Below are positions 15,851 through 23,942 of a DNA stretch of 33,224 nt, in pieces. Each line of letters opens with the position of its first letter. The first letter of the stretch is position 1. Position numbers and translations under genes: made by a program. The notes below the pieces were generated by a model. It saw nothing but the letters and a program-made list of their open reading frames with translations. It was not told the DNA's origin and did no database searches. This DNA is from JBIYSM02 sp044759095 (GTDB lineage: Bacteria; Bacillota; Bacilli; Brevibacillales; Brevibacillaceae), in NCBI RefSeq assembly GCF_044759095.2, contig NZ_JBIYSM020000044.1, forward strand, positions 1-33,224. The letters are read 5' to 3'.

Positions 15851-15885
15851 ACAAGAAACAAGCCATCCCGGCTTGTCGGGATGGC
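15851..15885 (-). terminator. Terminator of the divergent Tad-like operon
   Basis: Perfect stem GCCATCCCG/CGGGATGGC with a 6-nt loop, followed on the minus strand by TTGTTTCTTG. It lies 28 nt after the last gene of the left Tad-like locus. Confidence 0.8.
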
Positions 15886-15913
15886 AGGAGGAATTTTGTC
15901 GATTGGTACCGGA

Positions 15914-16462
15914 CTAGAACTTTAATTCTTCCACGCTGACGACGGGGAAAGAATGGGATGGCAGCAGCGGGAGAAACGGTCTCTCATCCACATACGCCAC
16001 GACAACCGCAGAGGGGCCGACCATGGTTTTCGGAGCCAGCTCAAGCGCTTCATTCTGCTCCGTAATAACGGTGATGCGCAGCTGTCCTCCGGCTGGCCGT
16101 GTCGTGCCAGAAACAGCCTGTTCAAACAGCAGGGTGATTCCATTGTAGCGAAGCCGCAGGTGCAAATCGGTGCGCCAGTTTTGAAAGTCGATGGTGTATC
16201 GGACAAACGGCAGCGGGTCAGTGGTCACGCTGTCTGCTGAAGGCAGATAGGCATTGTTTGCCCGGTGGTAGCCTCCGTTTTCCTCCATGCGCCGATCAAA
16301 ACGTGTCTGCGCTTCCCCCTCCACCAGGTCGATGATGCCTTCCGTTTTCAGGGTTTGGTCTACAGCAAACGTAGCGTGATGGTTGGCAAGTTCCAGAAGG
16401 GCTTTTACCTCCGCTTTCTTTTGCATGGCAACATCCGCGTCAACGACAACCAAACCGATCAA
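15914..16462 (-). CDS. Unrecognised exported protein, last gene of the divergent Tad-like locus
   Basis: 182 aa from a TTG at 16462. The frame stays open upstream to the stop of the previous gene and encodes a strongly hydrophobic stretch (TGINLLSVSALLLLLLIGLVVVD), so the real protein probably begins near 16500 with an N-terminal membrane helix. No ATG, GTG or TTG exists there, although a GGGAGAGG ribosome binding site does. The rest is a soluble domain with acidic, helical segments first and beta-rich segments later (VRYTIDFQNWRTDLHLRLRY). It may be a minor pilin-like or TadE/TadG-like component by position and topology. I do not recognise the family. Confidence 0.6.
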   Translation of the reverse strand: MIGLVVVDADVAMQKKAEVKALLELANHHATFAVDQTLKTEGIIDLVEGEAQTRFDRRMEENGGYHRANNAYLPSADSVTTDPLPFVRYTIDFQNWRTDLHLRLRYNGITLLFEQAVSGTTRPAGGQLRITVITEQNEALELAPKTMVGPSAVVVAYVDERPFLPLLPSHSFPVVSVEELKF

Positions 16463-16521
16463 GAGAAGAAGCAGCAGTGCGGAGACAGATAATAGATTGA
16501 TTCCCGTAAGCGTCCTCTCCC

Positions 16522-16938
16522 TTACAAGTCGTAATCCATCACTTGAACGGTGCCGCTGCGCACCACGATAATGGGTTCACCCCAGTCAGGAAACAGGCCG
16601 GTAATTCTCGGGAACGGGATCTCGAGGCGCAACTCAAATTCATCCTCATGGCTCCACAATACCGGATCGGCTGCTTTGGTGCGTGTTACGGTAAGTTGGA
16701 GATCCCGCTCTTGTACTTGAAACAACTTGTTGGACAACTCCTGATGAACAAACTGCCTGACGTTTTGTTCTACCGTCGCGTCATTTGTTCCCCCGTTGTT
16801 GCTGATATATTTCGTTGCAGCAGTGCCTATCTCCAGCAATTCATTATGGGTCTGAACAACTGCGTGAATTTGCAATATTCCTGCAGGTACAAGAAGCAGA
16901 ACCATCACGTTTATGATCGTGGCAATCAGTTGTCCCAT
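16522..16938 (-). CDS. Unrecognised membrane-anchored protein (TadE-like by position)
   Basis: 138 aa. An N-terminal helix (IATIINVMVLLLVPAGILQI) is followed by a domain of about 110 residues ending FELRLEIPFPRITGLFPDWGEPIIVVRSGTVQV. A helix plus a small beta-rich domain is the layout of TadE-like minor pilins, but the Glu-5 prepilin motif is missing. The start at 16938 is chosen because its ATG overlaps the stop of the 50-aa gene as TGATG. An alternative start at 16995 would put most of that small gene out of frame beneath it. Weak ribosome binding, so translational coupling is likely. Confidence 0.7.
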   Translation of the reverse strand: MGQLIATIINVMVLLLVPAGILQIHAVVQTHNELLEIGTAATKYISNNGGTNDATVEQNVRQFVHQELSNKLFQVQERDLQLTVTRTKAADPVLWSHEDEFELRLEIPFPRITGLFPDWGEPIIVVRSGTVQVMDYDL

Positions 16939-17090
16939 CAGCTTGTTCCAAAACGAGTGACGTTTTCCAGCAGATCGGCAAAAAACCTTGAGCATGCCGT
17001 CAGCAAATTATCCGGTCCAAAAAGCAAGAGTCGAACCGTCAAAGGAAGCACCAATACCGTTAAAACAAGCATGGCAATCATTTTGTTCAT
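16938..17090 (-). CDS. Small membrane protein (50 aa) in the divergent Tad-like locus
   Basis: 50 aa: MNKMIAMLVLTVLVLPLTVR then LLLFGPDNLL and a short polar tail. One or two hydrophobic helices. GGGTGG lies just before the ATG, the previous stop is 4 nt upstream, and the stop is shared with the next start (TGATG). This close packing is the main evidence that it is a real gene. Family unknown. Confidence 0.65.
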   Translation of the reverse strand: MNKMIAMLVLTVLVLPLTVRLLLFGPDNLLTACSRFFADLLENVTRFGTS

Positions 17091-17094
17091 TGCA

Positions 17095-17502
17095 CTACCA
17101 CCCCGGGTCAAAGTATTCCGAGGGCCTGCTGCCTGTAAACGTGAACACGGTTTCTCCCTCCACGAACAGGTTTATCCACTGGGCCACTCGAGTAGGGCGA
17201 ACCGTTAGCGTCAGTGAAACCATCTCATGGTTTTCTTTTCTGGCTCGCTGCGTTTCAGCAAGCGGCCAACTGCCCGCGAAGAAATTCCCCCCTTCCTCCC
17301 ATCCCAACTCCCTCATTTCGTTGCGGTAATAATCGGCCAAATCCGGCTCTAGGTAACCAATATCCTGCATATCGTCCAAAAGATCGGCAAAATATCCGCG
17401 AGCGATGGCCCGCTCCATTGCATACATCTCATAAGCGGCGATAGACGAAAACAACACCAGCATGACACTAAGACATAGTAAGAAAACCTTTGTTTTTACC
17501 AT
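17095..17502 (-). CDS. Unrecognised exported protein (135 aa)
   Basis: 135 aa. An N-terminal hydrophobic helix (VFLLCLSVMLVLFSSIAAY) is followed by an acidic helical part (LLDDMQDIGYLEPDLADYYRNEM) and a beta-rich C-terminal half (MVSLTLTVRPTRVAQWINLF, GETVFTFTGSRPSEYF). GAGAGG precedes the ATG. By position and topology it could be a pseudopilin or structural subunit of the adjacent divergent Tad-like machine. I do not recognise the family, and no prepilin cleavage motif is seen. Confidence 0.7.
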   Translation of the reverse strand: MVKTKVFLLCLSVMLVLFSSIAAYEMYAMERAIARGYFADLLDDMQDIGYLEPDLADYYRNEMRELGWEEGGNFFAGSWPLAETQRARKENHEMVSLTLTVRPTRVAQWINLFVEGETVFTFTGSRPSEYFDPGW

Positions 17503-17525
17503 TGTCCTCTCTTAGGTTTTTCCTC

Positions 17526-17669
17526 CTAGTGAAAACTGACCGTCACAGCATTGTACACCCGTTCTGCTTGTGAACGCTGGAGGCTATCTTGCGGATGAGA
17601 GTCCCAAAGAAACGCACACAAGCTTCCTATCATGATGATAATAATCAGGAATGTATGGTGCTGCAGCAT
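17526..17669 (-). CDS. Small membrane protein (47 aa) in the divergent Tad-like locus
   Basis: 47 aa: MLQHHTFLIIIIMIGSLCAFLW, then a polar tail DSHPQDSLQRSQAERVYNAV. Its ATG overlaps the preceding stop as TGATG, the same coupling as the 50-aa/138-aa pair. Followed by a GGAGG at its stop, 20 nt before the next gene. Family unknown; a small pilin-like subunit is possible. Confidence 0.62.
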   Translation of the reverse strand: MLQHHTFLIIIIMIGSLCAFLWDSHPQDSLQRSQAERVYNAVTVSFH

Positions 17670-17872
17670 CAGTTTGTACTCGTATAGGTTGTGCCGTTTT
17701 GCATGGTAAAGCGAATGTTCTCGTTCGCAGTATCGTAATTCAGGGAGTTGACCGAATCGTTAATGTGTTCGGCCGAATCGATCGCAGAGGGACTCAGTTC
17801 ATTACCGTAAGAGCTGACACCAATACCAAGAACCATTACGCAAGCAAGAAAAATAAAGAACATTTTTGACAT
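17669..17872 (-). CDS. Small exported protein (67 aa), paralog of the 48-aa neighbour
   Basis: 67 aa: MSKMFFIFLACVMVLGIGVSS helix, then a polar, Asn/Ser-rich tail (AEHINDSVNSLNYDTANENI). The first 21 residues match the pattern of the 48-aa protein upstream (MSKLFSILICIVFTLGIIVSS), so the two look like duplicated small subunits. AGGAGAG lies 10-11 nt before the ATG. The in-frame extension further upstream has no ribosome binding site and overlaps the previous gene. Candidate major or minor pilin-like protein of the divergent system (inference). Confidence 0.68.
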   Translation of the reverse strand: MSKMFFIFLACVMVLGIGVSSYGNELSPSAIDSAEHINDSVNSLNYDTANENIRFTMQNGTTYTSTN

Positions 17873-17903
17873 TTCTGAACACTCTCCTGTTCTTTCGATT
17901 GTA

Positions 17904-18050
17904 TTAGGGGATTGCGCGATCAATCCACTGAACGGCACGGTCGCGCAAACCGTCATCTCTAACAACCGCTCGATTTACTTCGGCCATACTGGAAACGATA
18001 ATTCCCAGTGTAAAAACGATGCAGATCAGAATGGAAAAAAGCTTGCTCAT
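17904..18050 (-). CDS. Small exported protein (48 aa), paralog of the 67-aa neighbour
   Basis: 48 aa: MSKLFSILICIVFTLGIIVSS helix followed by a charged tail (MAEVNRAVVRDDGLRDRAVQW). It begins 14 nt after the TadC-like gene with AAAGGG as ribosome binding site. In the canonical locus the flp pilin gene occupies this exact position, directly after tadC. No Flp cleavage motif (E at +5) is present. Confidence 0.68.
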   Translation of the reverse strand: MSKLFSILICIVFTLGIIVSSMAEVNRAVVRDDGLRDRAVQWIDRAIP

Positions 18051-18064
18051 CCGACAAACCCTTT

Positions 18065-18904
18065 CTATACCAGATACTTGTCCAGGATTTCGGTCAACAG
18101 CTTGTACCAGGGAAACATGGCCACAAGCAACCCCATGTAAAAAGCGGGGTATACAATAATGCTGTATCCGATTCCCAATGACTTGATTTTCTTGCGGTGA
18201 CGAAACATGCGACGATTATCGACAGCCCACTCCAGCCGCTGCATCGTAGTTGCCATCTGACTGACACTTAACTGCTCGATTGTTCTCATACTGGAAACAA
18301 GTATGATGGCATCGTCGATCCCCAGTTTTTGTTTAAACGATTCCAAAGCTTCATCAGGATCTTTGTTCCACTCGGAAAGAGTGGGTACATACTCCTTTAG
18401 CTTCCGGGTTGGCCGGGCAGCCTTTACCATGGCATTGTAAATGGGAACGTGGTTTTCCAACAGATTTACATACCGGTTGATAAAGCGGGCGATGTCTGTG
18501 CTCAAAAGCTCCTCCCGGTATCCCGCCCACGCTTTTAATAGGAAGTACGGAAGAAAAAAACTGGCCGTGGAACTAAGTATCAGTGTGAGAAACGGAACGT
18601 TCTCATCCTGTCGAATCAGAACAAAAACCAGATTGAGCAAGACCGCCGCACTGCCGCTAAGCAGTTGAGCAAAAACCCACTCCGCTTTTCCCCAACCGAA
18701 TAAATACCCTGCCCGTTTCAACAGCTTGTCCCATCTCGTGTCTTCTTTCGACGCAATGGTCTTTTCCCATGTCTGCCACCATTGAAAGGAGACAAACAAC
18801 ATCCTGCGTGGTTGGGCAGCAATATGGGTGCCTAGAGAAAAAAATACGGTCAACATGCAAAGCGAACCGAACCCCAACAGAGCATATAAAATCGTTACCT
18901 GCAT
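18065..18904 (-). CDS. Divergent TadC-like inner-membrane platform protein
   Basis: 279 aa. Helices at about residues 5-25, 92-115, 120-140 and 250-270 bracket a cytoplasmic region, the layout of type II secretion F / TadC proteins. Residues such as FINRYVNLLENHVPIYNAMVKAA match the F-domain first helix. The start at 18904 is chosen because its ATG shares an A with the upstream stop (TAATG) and follows GGGACGGAGG; the longer frame back to 19060 lies over the preceding gene. Together with the TadB-like gene it would form the membrane platform on which the ATPase acts. Confidence 0.8.
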   Translation of the reverse strand: MQVTILYALLGFGSLCMLTVFFSLGTHIAAQPRRMLFVSFQWWQTWEKTIASKEDTRWDKLLKRAGYLFGWGKAEWVFAQLLSGSAAVLLNLVFVLIRQDENVPFLTLILSSTASFFLPYFLLKAWAGYREELLSTDIARFINRYVNLLENHVPIYNAMVKAARPTRKLKEYVPTLSEWNKDPDEALESFKQKLGIDDAIILVSSMRTIEQLSVSQMATTMQRLEWAVDNRRMFRHRKKIKSLGIGYSIIVYPAFYMGLLVAMFPWYKLLTEILDKYLV

Positions 18905-19803
18905 TAGCGATACCTCCGTCCCCATATAAACGCCAACAAAATAGACAAACTCCAGACGGTAATAGCTAAAGAGAGAATCGCTTGTCCATCGGCCGTAAAA
19001 AAGTAGAGACGATATGAATCCTTCAATAAACTCTGATTGTAGGGAATCAAACAGACGCAAATCGCGATCACTACAAGCAAACTAATCCAAATGGCGTATA
19101 TCTCGCTGTCTCTTTCTTCCTTTTCATCCTGCTGTACAAACATCTCATTGGTCAGTCGATTTAACGATATTTGAATATCCTCGGTCTCACCCTCCAGTCC
19201 GCTTGCAACATAAGTGGCAAAGTCATATGCCCATGGGTGGTTTAACCGTTCGGCAAAAGCATCCACCGCCCGAATCAAACTGCCACCGTCCGTCAGCGTA
19301 TTGTTCAGTAATATCAAGTCGGGCAAAAGCTCCCTTGGGCACTCGTTTACCATTTCACGAAACGTCAGAATGATGTTTTTTCGGCTGCTGTAATACCTGG
19401 AGAACAAATCCACAAAATAACAGAAAGACTGGATCTTTTTGTTGATGATTACCGTGTACCGAGCGTAAAGAAGCAGTGTCGGCAACAAAATCAACAGAAA
19501 AAAGAGCGAGAGTGAGACGATGATGTTGCCCAGCATTACTCCCACCAGGAAACCGGAGGCAGATCCGAAGAGAGACACCAGCAAATACATTTCCGGCTCT
19601 CCGCCGGCTACGGCACACCAGACTGTATACCGCTCATACAGAAGGCGCCTCGTTTGATTTTGCAACAGCTTCTCCCGTATCGCCCATACCGTTTTCGGGA
19701 AGAAAACCTTGGGTGTTGACCACACTCTATAACCGTAAAAGCATGCGGCCAAAAACCCGATCAACAGACAAACAGTCATGGGTACCAGTATCCATACCTT
19801 CAT
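18904..19803 (-). CDS. Divergent TadB-like inner-membrane platform protein
   Basis: 299 aa. A membrane helix lies at the N-terminus (ILVPMTVCLLIGFLAACFYGY), a central hairpin at about 75-115 (ASGFLVGVMLGNIIVSLSLFFLLILLPTLLLYA) and two helices at the C-terminus. Between them is a cytoplasmic four-helix region (CYFVDLFSRYYSSRKNIILTFREMVNECP ... FAERLNHPWAYDFATYVASGLEGETEDIQ), as in T2SS-F/TadB. Its ATG overlaps the ATPase stop by 4 nt. Similarity to the canonical tadB further right is at the level of layout rather than obvious sequence. Confidence 0.8.
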   Translation of the reverse strand: MKVWILVPMTVCLLIGFLAACFYGYRVWSTPKVFFPKTVWAIREKLLQNQTRRLLYERYTVWCAVAGGEPEMYLLVSLFGSASGFLVGVMLGNIIVSLSLFFLLILLPTLLLYARYTVIINKKIQSFCYFVDLFSRYYSSRKNIILTFREMVNECPRELLPDLILLNNTLTDGGSLIRAVDAFAERLNHPWAYDFATYVASGLEGETEDIQISLNRLTNEMFVQQDEKEERDSEIYAIWISLLVVIAICVCLIPYNQSLLKDSYRLYFFTADGQAILSLAITVWSLSILLAFIWGRRYR

Positions 19804-21149
19804 ATTTGCCTTCCAATATCCGTTAGATGCAGGCTTTTTAACACATCCAGATCAGCGTGTCCCAGATAACACATATACTCTGCCAAGTGCCCCTCCAGCA
19901 TCTTTCCGGTCCACTCGTACTCATCCGTAACAAGGTTGCGGTACACCAGCGGTACAGATTCTACCCTTTGCATCACATCGTTCCACTCCGTTACCTGGAT
20001 CGCATCAATAAAACGATGCCCATTGTTTCGATACTTCAAGGAGTTTACAAAGTTAACCGCCCGGCTAATCCTTTCTTGGGTCAATTCAATACTCCTTCCG
20101 CCATACTGGTACACCAAATCAGTCAAATCGTTAAGCGCTTTGTGAGCAAAGCGTTCGTGTAAAGCAGCGATGGTGGCGTCAGTCCCCCTGACTCCTGCGT
20201 TGACAAAGTGGTATGCTTCGATCGGTTCGCGTATTTCTCCAATTAATATCGTGTTTGCCGTCGTACGGTACATGTCTTTAAAACAATGCGCCAGCTCTAT
20301 GCCAATCTCTTCCACGTTTTGCAGCTCGATAACCTCTCCCGGCCAAACATCCCCAAAGCGCATCTCATGTTCGCTCTCATAGATAGTGACAAAGTCGTTC
20401 AGAGGATCTTTTAGCTTCAGCATGCAGATCATCATGGTGGTCTTTCCTGCAGCCATGGGGCCAATTACCAGTACATTGCTCCGCCCATAGACCTGCTGTT
20501 CAATCAGCAGTTGTACCTTTTCATCAAAAGTAGAAAGCTTTTGCGTCCGAAGCTGGTCCAGGGAAAATGCTTGTGTCGTAAATCGCCGGACAATAATGGT
20601 AGGAACCCGTGAGTACGGAAATGTAAACATGGTTAAACGCGCCTTTAGCGTATCAAGGTATCCGCTTAATCTTGGCTTTTTTTCATTAAAAGAGAGTCCG
20701 GCTGTATTGGTAAGTTTTTGCTGCAATGTTTCTACTTCTTGCCAAGTGGGCTTGTACGGCAAAAACTTTTTGATGCCTTGCTCCAAGTAGGCTACGTTTT
20801 TTCCTGCAGAGATGCGGACCTCTTCAATCCATGGAGACATATGCAGGACGACATCCAGAATCCCCCAGCCATAAGTGGCAAATGTGATTCCTTCGTACCC
20901 ATTTACCTGCGGAAGGATTTCTTCCGTAATCGGCCGTTTTACCACCTCCTCAAAATAGTGCTGTAACCGTAAAATGATGTGACTGTGGCTCTCCCGGTCT
21001 CCGTGCTCAGCCAGCGTTAAGATTCGCTGCATTTCCAGTTTCTCTTCTCTTGTCGTACCAAAATGGTTCAAGTAGTCGCGAGCTGCTTGCTTCAGGTCAT
21101 CCACACTGCTCAACTGGGACGCCGTCCATCGGTGAGCTGTAGCTTTCAT
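19800..21149 (-). CDS. Divergent TadA/CpaF-like secretion ATPase
   Basis: 449 aa. GPMAAGKTT is an intact Walker A (about residue 230). TIYESEHEM is the acidic Asp-box equivalent, and ILIGEIREPIEAYHF is the Walker B with catalytic Glu. GVRGTDATIAALHERFAHKAL stands where CpaF proteins have a DGSLSTxHAN-like His box. The N-terminal domain has the usual helical part and PITEEILPQV. It should hydrolyse ATP to drive assembly or export through the neighbouring membrane proteins. It overlaps both neighbours by 4 nt. Far from the 495-aa CpaF in the canonical locus, but the same family. Confidence 0.87.
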   Translation of the reverse strand: MKATAHRWTASQLSSVDDLKQAARDYLNHFGTTREEKLEMQRILTLAEHGDRESHSHIILRLQHYFEEVVKRPITEEILPQVNGYEGITFATYGWGILDVVLHMSPWIEEVRISAGKNVAYLEQGIKKFLPYKPTWQEVETLQQKLTNTAGLSFNEKKPRLSGYLDTLKARLTMFTFPYSRVPTIIVRRFTTQAFSLDQLRTQKLSTFDEKVQLLIEQQVYGRSNVLVIGPMAAGKTTMMICMLKLKDPLNDFVTIYESEHEMRFGDVWPGEVIELQNVEEIGIELAHCFKDMYRTTANTILIGEIREPIEAYHFVNAGVRGTDATIAALHERFAHKALNDLTDLVYQYGGRSIELTQERISRAVNFVNSLKYRNNGHRFIDAIQVTEWNDVMQRVESVPLVYRNLVTDEYEWTGKMLEGHLAEYMCYLGHADLDVLKSLHLTDIGRQI

Positions 21150-22264
21150 CCGTACACGACAGCTCCTCTTTTGCGTTTTTCGGAATCAATGATGGCATGT
21201 AAACTGCTTATGTATTGCTTTGGTGGGAAAAATTCTTCCACAAGCACGCTGTGACTCCGATGCGAATGAATCAATCGATTGTCCGAAATGCGCGGCACGA
21301 CGCCGTAGACGGAGATGCCTTCCCCGATCCGGTGCGGATGCCCTTTGTCGAAATGACTTACCAACACCTCGTGCCTGATCCCTTTTTCCGCCCAACGCTT
21401 AATCCAAGTCGCGGCGCCTTCTAAACTAAACGGATCGGCACGTACGAAAAACAGGTTGCGATCCGCCGAGAACAACAGCCGCTGCAGTGCTTCCGTCTCA
21501 GGAAAACAATAACCCCAGTCGATATACACGTAATCGAATTGGCGGCGAAGCACCTCAATCAAATTGGTAACTTCATAGCTCCTCCATTTGTTTGTGCCAT
21601 TGGCGTAAAAAAGATTATCCATGTGGCTGCTCTGTTTGCATACCGACATCCAGTTTCGCCTGGACGCGATAGAGAGATCCAACAAATCAGGTCGGAACGA
21701 CGCCAATTGATGCTTCTCCAGCTTAAAAAATCTAGTCAAATCCGGCTTTTCTCCATTCATGTCAATGACGGCGATTCGTTTTTCCGGATTGCGCTTGGCA
21801 AGCAGGATCGGATAATTAATACAAAAAGTTGTAATACCGGACCCACCATGACTCATGAGAGCGTACACAATCCCGTCGCCTCTTGATTTCGCTTTTTCCA
21901 CGTAATCGTTCATACCGAGGATCAAGCCTATCCGGTTTCGTATCTCTTCTTGGGTTGAATTCGCCGACAATAGGTAGGTGTTTTGTATCCCCGATTTTTC
22001 AACCACATGGCTAATGAGAGCTTCGTCTTTGTATAACGGCACAATAATAATCGGAACGCTGTCTGAGAGACTTGCCTTTGCTTTCGGTAACCATTCCCAT
22101 ACCGGTAAGGAAAACATCTCGGAAAAAAGCACCGCTGCTTCAGGTTTGTAGATATCTGCCTTGCGAAAGAAGTCTTCCTCGTTCTCCGTCGTTAACGCCT
22201 CGCATCCGGCTGGAACGTATGTATTCACCAGGGATTTCATCGGATAGCAAACAAGGGTCTTCAT
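21146..22264 (-). CDS. CpaE/TadZ-like ParA-family protein with degenerate P-loop
   Basis: 372 aa. The N-terminal third looks like a receiver-like domain, as in CpaE. A MinD/ParA fold follows, beginning IVYALMSHGGSGITTFCINYPILLAKRN, with RIAVIDMNGEKPDLTRFF and FDYVYIDWGYCFPET as the switch regions. The P-loop reads SHGGSGITT where active members have KGGVGKTT; both the signature Lys and the P-loop Lys are missing. It probably still localises the machine but may not hydrolyse ATP (inference). It sits between the CpaB-like and CpaF-like genes, exactly where cpaE lies in Tad loci, with 4-nt overlaps on both sides. Confidence 0.82.
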   Translation of the reverse strand: MKTLVCYPMKSLVNTYVPAGCEALTTENEEDFFRKADIYKPEAAVLFSEMFSLPVWEWLPKAKASLSDSVPIIIVPLYKDEALISHVVEKSGIQNTYLLSANSTQEEIRNRIGLILGMNDYVEKAKSRGDGIVYALMSHGGSGITTFCINYPILLAKRNPEKRIAVIDMNGEKPDLTRFFKLEKHQLASFRPDLLDLSIASRRNWMSVCKQSSHMDNLFYANGTNKWRSYEVTNLIEVLRRQFDYVYIDWGYCFPETEALQRLLFSADRNLFFVRADPFSLEGAATWIKRWAEKGIRHEVLVSHFDKGHPHRIGEGISVYGVVPRISDNRLIHSHRSHSVLVEEFFPPKQYISSLHAIIDSEKRKRGAVVYG

Positions 22265-23055
22265 CGGGACTGCACCTCCTCTGCGGCGAGAATATGTCCG
22301 ATCTGAACGGTTCCGTAATTCATCGCTTCACTTAGTACAACGAACTGCTGATCAGTCAGATTAAACCCAATATAAGCCGGCAAGGAAGTAGGTTGCGCAC
22401 GATAATCCCGATATCGCTTTTCTGCGTTGGTGTACTTTTTTGCCTCAGAGCCTTTGAAAACGGCGCTCTCCATTTGCTCTGCGCCAGGCATCAGACTCTG
22501 CTTTAGCGTGTATATTTCCATGCCGTTGTTATCTTTAACAGTTACCAACTGACTCTCAAATAACGGGTCAGCCGTGGTATTGCTTTTGCGAAAATGCATC
22601 GGTTCAGGGAGCGATTGAAGTTCTGTGATCGGCTTGTATTTTACCCATAGCTTTACGTAGTCGCCTTTTCGAAGTTCCGTTACCGGCATTATGGAGTGCA
22701 GGGGAAACTCATATCTCGCTTTTCCTTTATCAGGAAGCAAATGGCTTTCTGACAACTTTTTGTCCACCAGCTGTTCTCCTTCATAAATGGTTTGCACGCT
22801 TCTTTTTCCCAACACACTCTCAATCGTTTGATAGGAACCTGGATATATTTCATCTGTTTCCTCCTGAACCAGTACAACGTCTTCCCTGGTTATCGGTTCA
22901 TAGGGAGAAATTTCTTTTCCTTTTGCCACCTTGACCACAGGAGCGAATAGCCGTTCAGCCACAAGGGCGTCAAGGTACCGGGTCGCGGCGTAAAAGCAAG
23001 CTGCTGCCAACAAAAACGAGACAATACTAACGGTAAACAATGTCTGCTTTTTCAT
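22261..23055 (-). CDS. CpaB/RcpC-like SAF-domain protein (divergent)
   Basis: 264 aa. An N-terminal membrane helix (LFTVSIVSFLLAAACFYAA) is followed by a SAF-like domain (APVVKVAKGKEISPYEPITREDVV) and a second half with LPAYIGFNLTDQQFVVLSEAMNYGTVQIG, typical of CpaB proteins near their C-terminus. It acts outside the membrane, perhaps binding the wall or guiding the pilus. ATGA overlaps join it to both neighbours. It is the counterpart of the canonical cpaB at 32290-33015. Confidence 0.82.
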   Translation of the reverse strand: MKKQTLFTVSIVSFLLAAACFYAATRYLDALVAERLFAPVVKVAKGKEISPYEPITREDVVLVQEETDEIYPGSYQTIESVLGKRSVQTIYEGEQLVDKKLSESHLLPDKGKARYEFPLHSIMPVTELRKGDYVKLWVKYKPITELQSLPEPMHFRKSNTTADPLFESQLVTVKDNNGMEIYTLKQSLMPGAEQMESAVFKGSEAKKYTNAEKRYRDYRAQPTSLPAYIGFNLTDQQFVVLSEAMNYGTVQIGHILAAEEVQSR

Positions 23056-23942
23056 AACATCCTTCCTTTTTCAGTGAAAACCAATAACTCAAACCATTTG
23101 CCTTCCTCCGGATGGACCTCCAACAGGAGAGACGCCTTTGACTGTGCGATCGACACTTTTTGACTGTCGATGAGCGGAAAAGTAGCATCGATTTCTCTTT
23201 TTTGGTGTTCCTCATCCCACAACGACACTGTGCCTTCCACCCTTTTCATCACGCCCGAACGCGCAAGATGGGGGTTCCATTTGTTCGCAATTATTCTGAT
23301 CTTGTCGGCCATGCTTTTCCATGCTTTCGGGGCCTTTTCTGATAGAAACAGGCTTGTCAGGCGTGCTACGTCAGAATCGAAAACCAACCATATTTCATCT
23401 GCCAAGGCCATGATTCTATGAACCGACTCTTCCGTCCAATACGAGGACAAATCGAAAATCACACACGGAGAATCTTTATTTACCAATAACAACCAATTTG
23501 TTATGTCCATCTGAGAAGGGTTTTGTTTTTGAAGAGAGGCATCTACTTTTATTCGCAGCAGGTTGTTTTGCAAGAGGAGCATTTTTTCAGCGGAGTCTTT
23601 GAGGTCTTGATGCGCTCTTCGTTCGAAGTCTAGCGCGAAGTAGTAATAGGAAACAATTCCGGGCATTTCGCACAAGGTAGTGGGAATACCTTTACCCGCA
23701 AGGTAGTAAGCAAAGTTGCCGGCAAGAAAGCTTGCCCCTGCCCGCGGATATAATCCAGCAATGGCTATGATACGGCGAGAAACAGGAAATCTCTGTTCTT
23801 CAGGGACCGAAGCGGAAAGCTTTTCTTTGAGCGCTTGCCATGACTGTTCCTCTTCCTTTGTGAGAGAATACGCTTGTTTCTCCAGTTCACGGAAGTGGGA
23901 AACAAACCGGTTTACCTTATGGAAACATGGCCTATCCTGCAT
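23052..23942 (-). CDS. ParA/MinD-like protein without P-loop lysine
   Basis: 296 aa. After about 55 helical residues comes RRIIAIAGLYPRAGASFLAGNFAYYLAGKG, the beta strand, P-loop and helix of a ParA/MinD fold, but with PRAGASF instead of KGGVGKTT. Later CVIFDLSSYWTEESV and MALADEIWLVFDSD match the switch II and next strand of the family. No lysine can be placed in the nucleotide loop, so ATPase activity is doubtful. Canonical Tad loci have one CpaE; this one has this protein in addition to the CpaE-like one. The start overlaps the preceding gene by 11 nt. Confidence 0.72.
   Translation of the reverse strand: MQDRPCFHKVNRFVSHFRELEKQAYSLTKEEEQSWQALKEKLSASVPEEQRFPVSRRIIAIAGLYPRAGASFLAGNFAYYLAGKGIPTTLCEMPGIVSYYYFALDFERRAHQDLKDSAEKMLLLQNNLLRIKVDASLQKQNPSQMDITNWLLLVNKDSPCVIFDLSSYWTEESVHRIMALADEIWLVFDSDVARLTSLFLSEKAPKAWKSMADKIRIIANKWNPHLARSGVMKRVEGTVSLWDEEHQKREIDATFPLIDSQKVSIAQSKASLLLEVHPEEGKWFELLVFTEKGRML

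Noticed and set aside
16938..16995. N-terminal extension of the 138-aa gene to 16995
   Set aside because: The extension lies in a second frame over a well-formed 50-aa gene; the TGATG overlap gives a better start.
18904..19060. N-terminal extension of the TadC-like gene
   Set aside because: It runs through the end of the TadB-like gene; the ATG at 18904 has GGACGGAGG and a TAATG junction.
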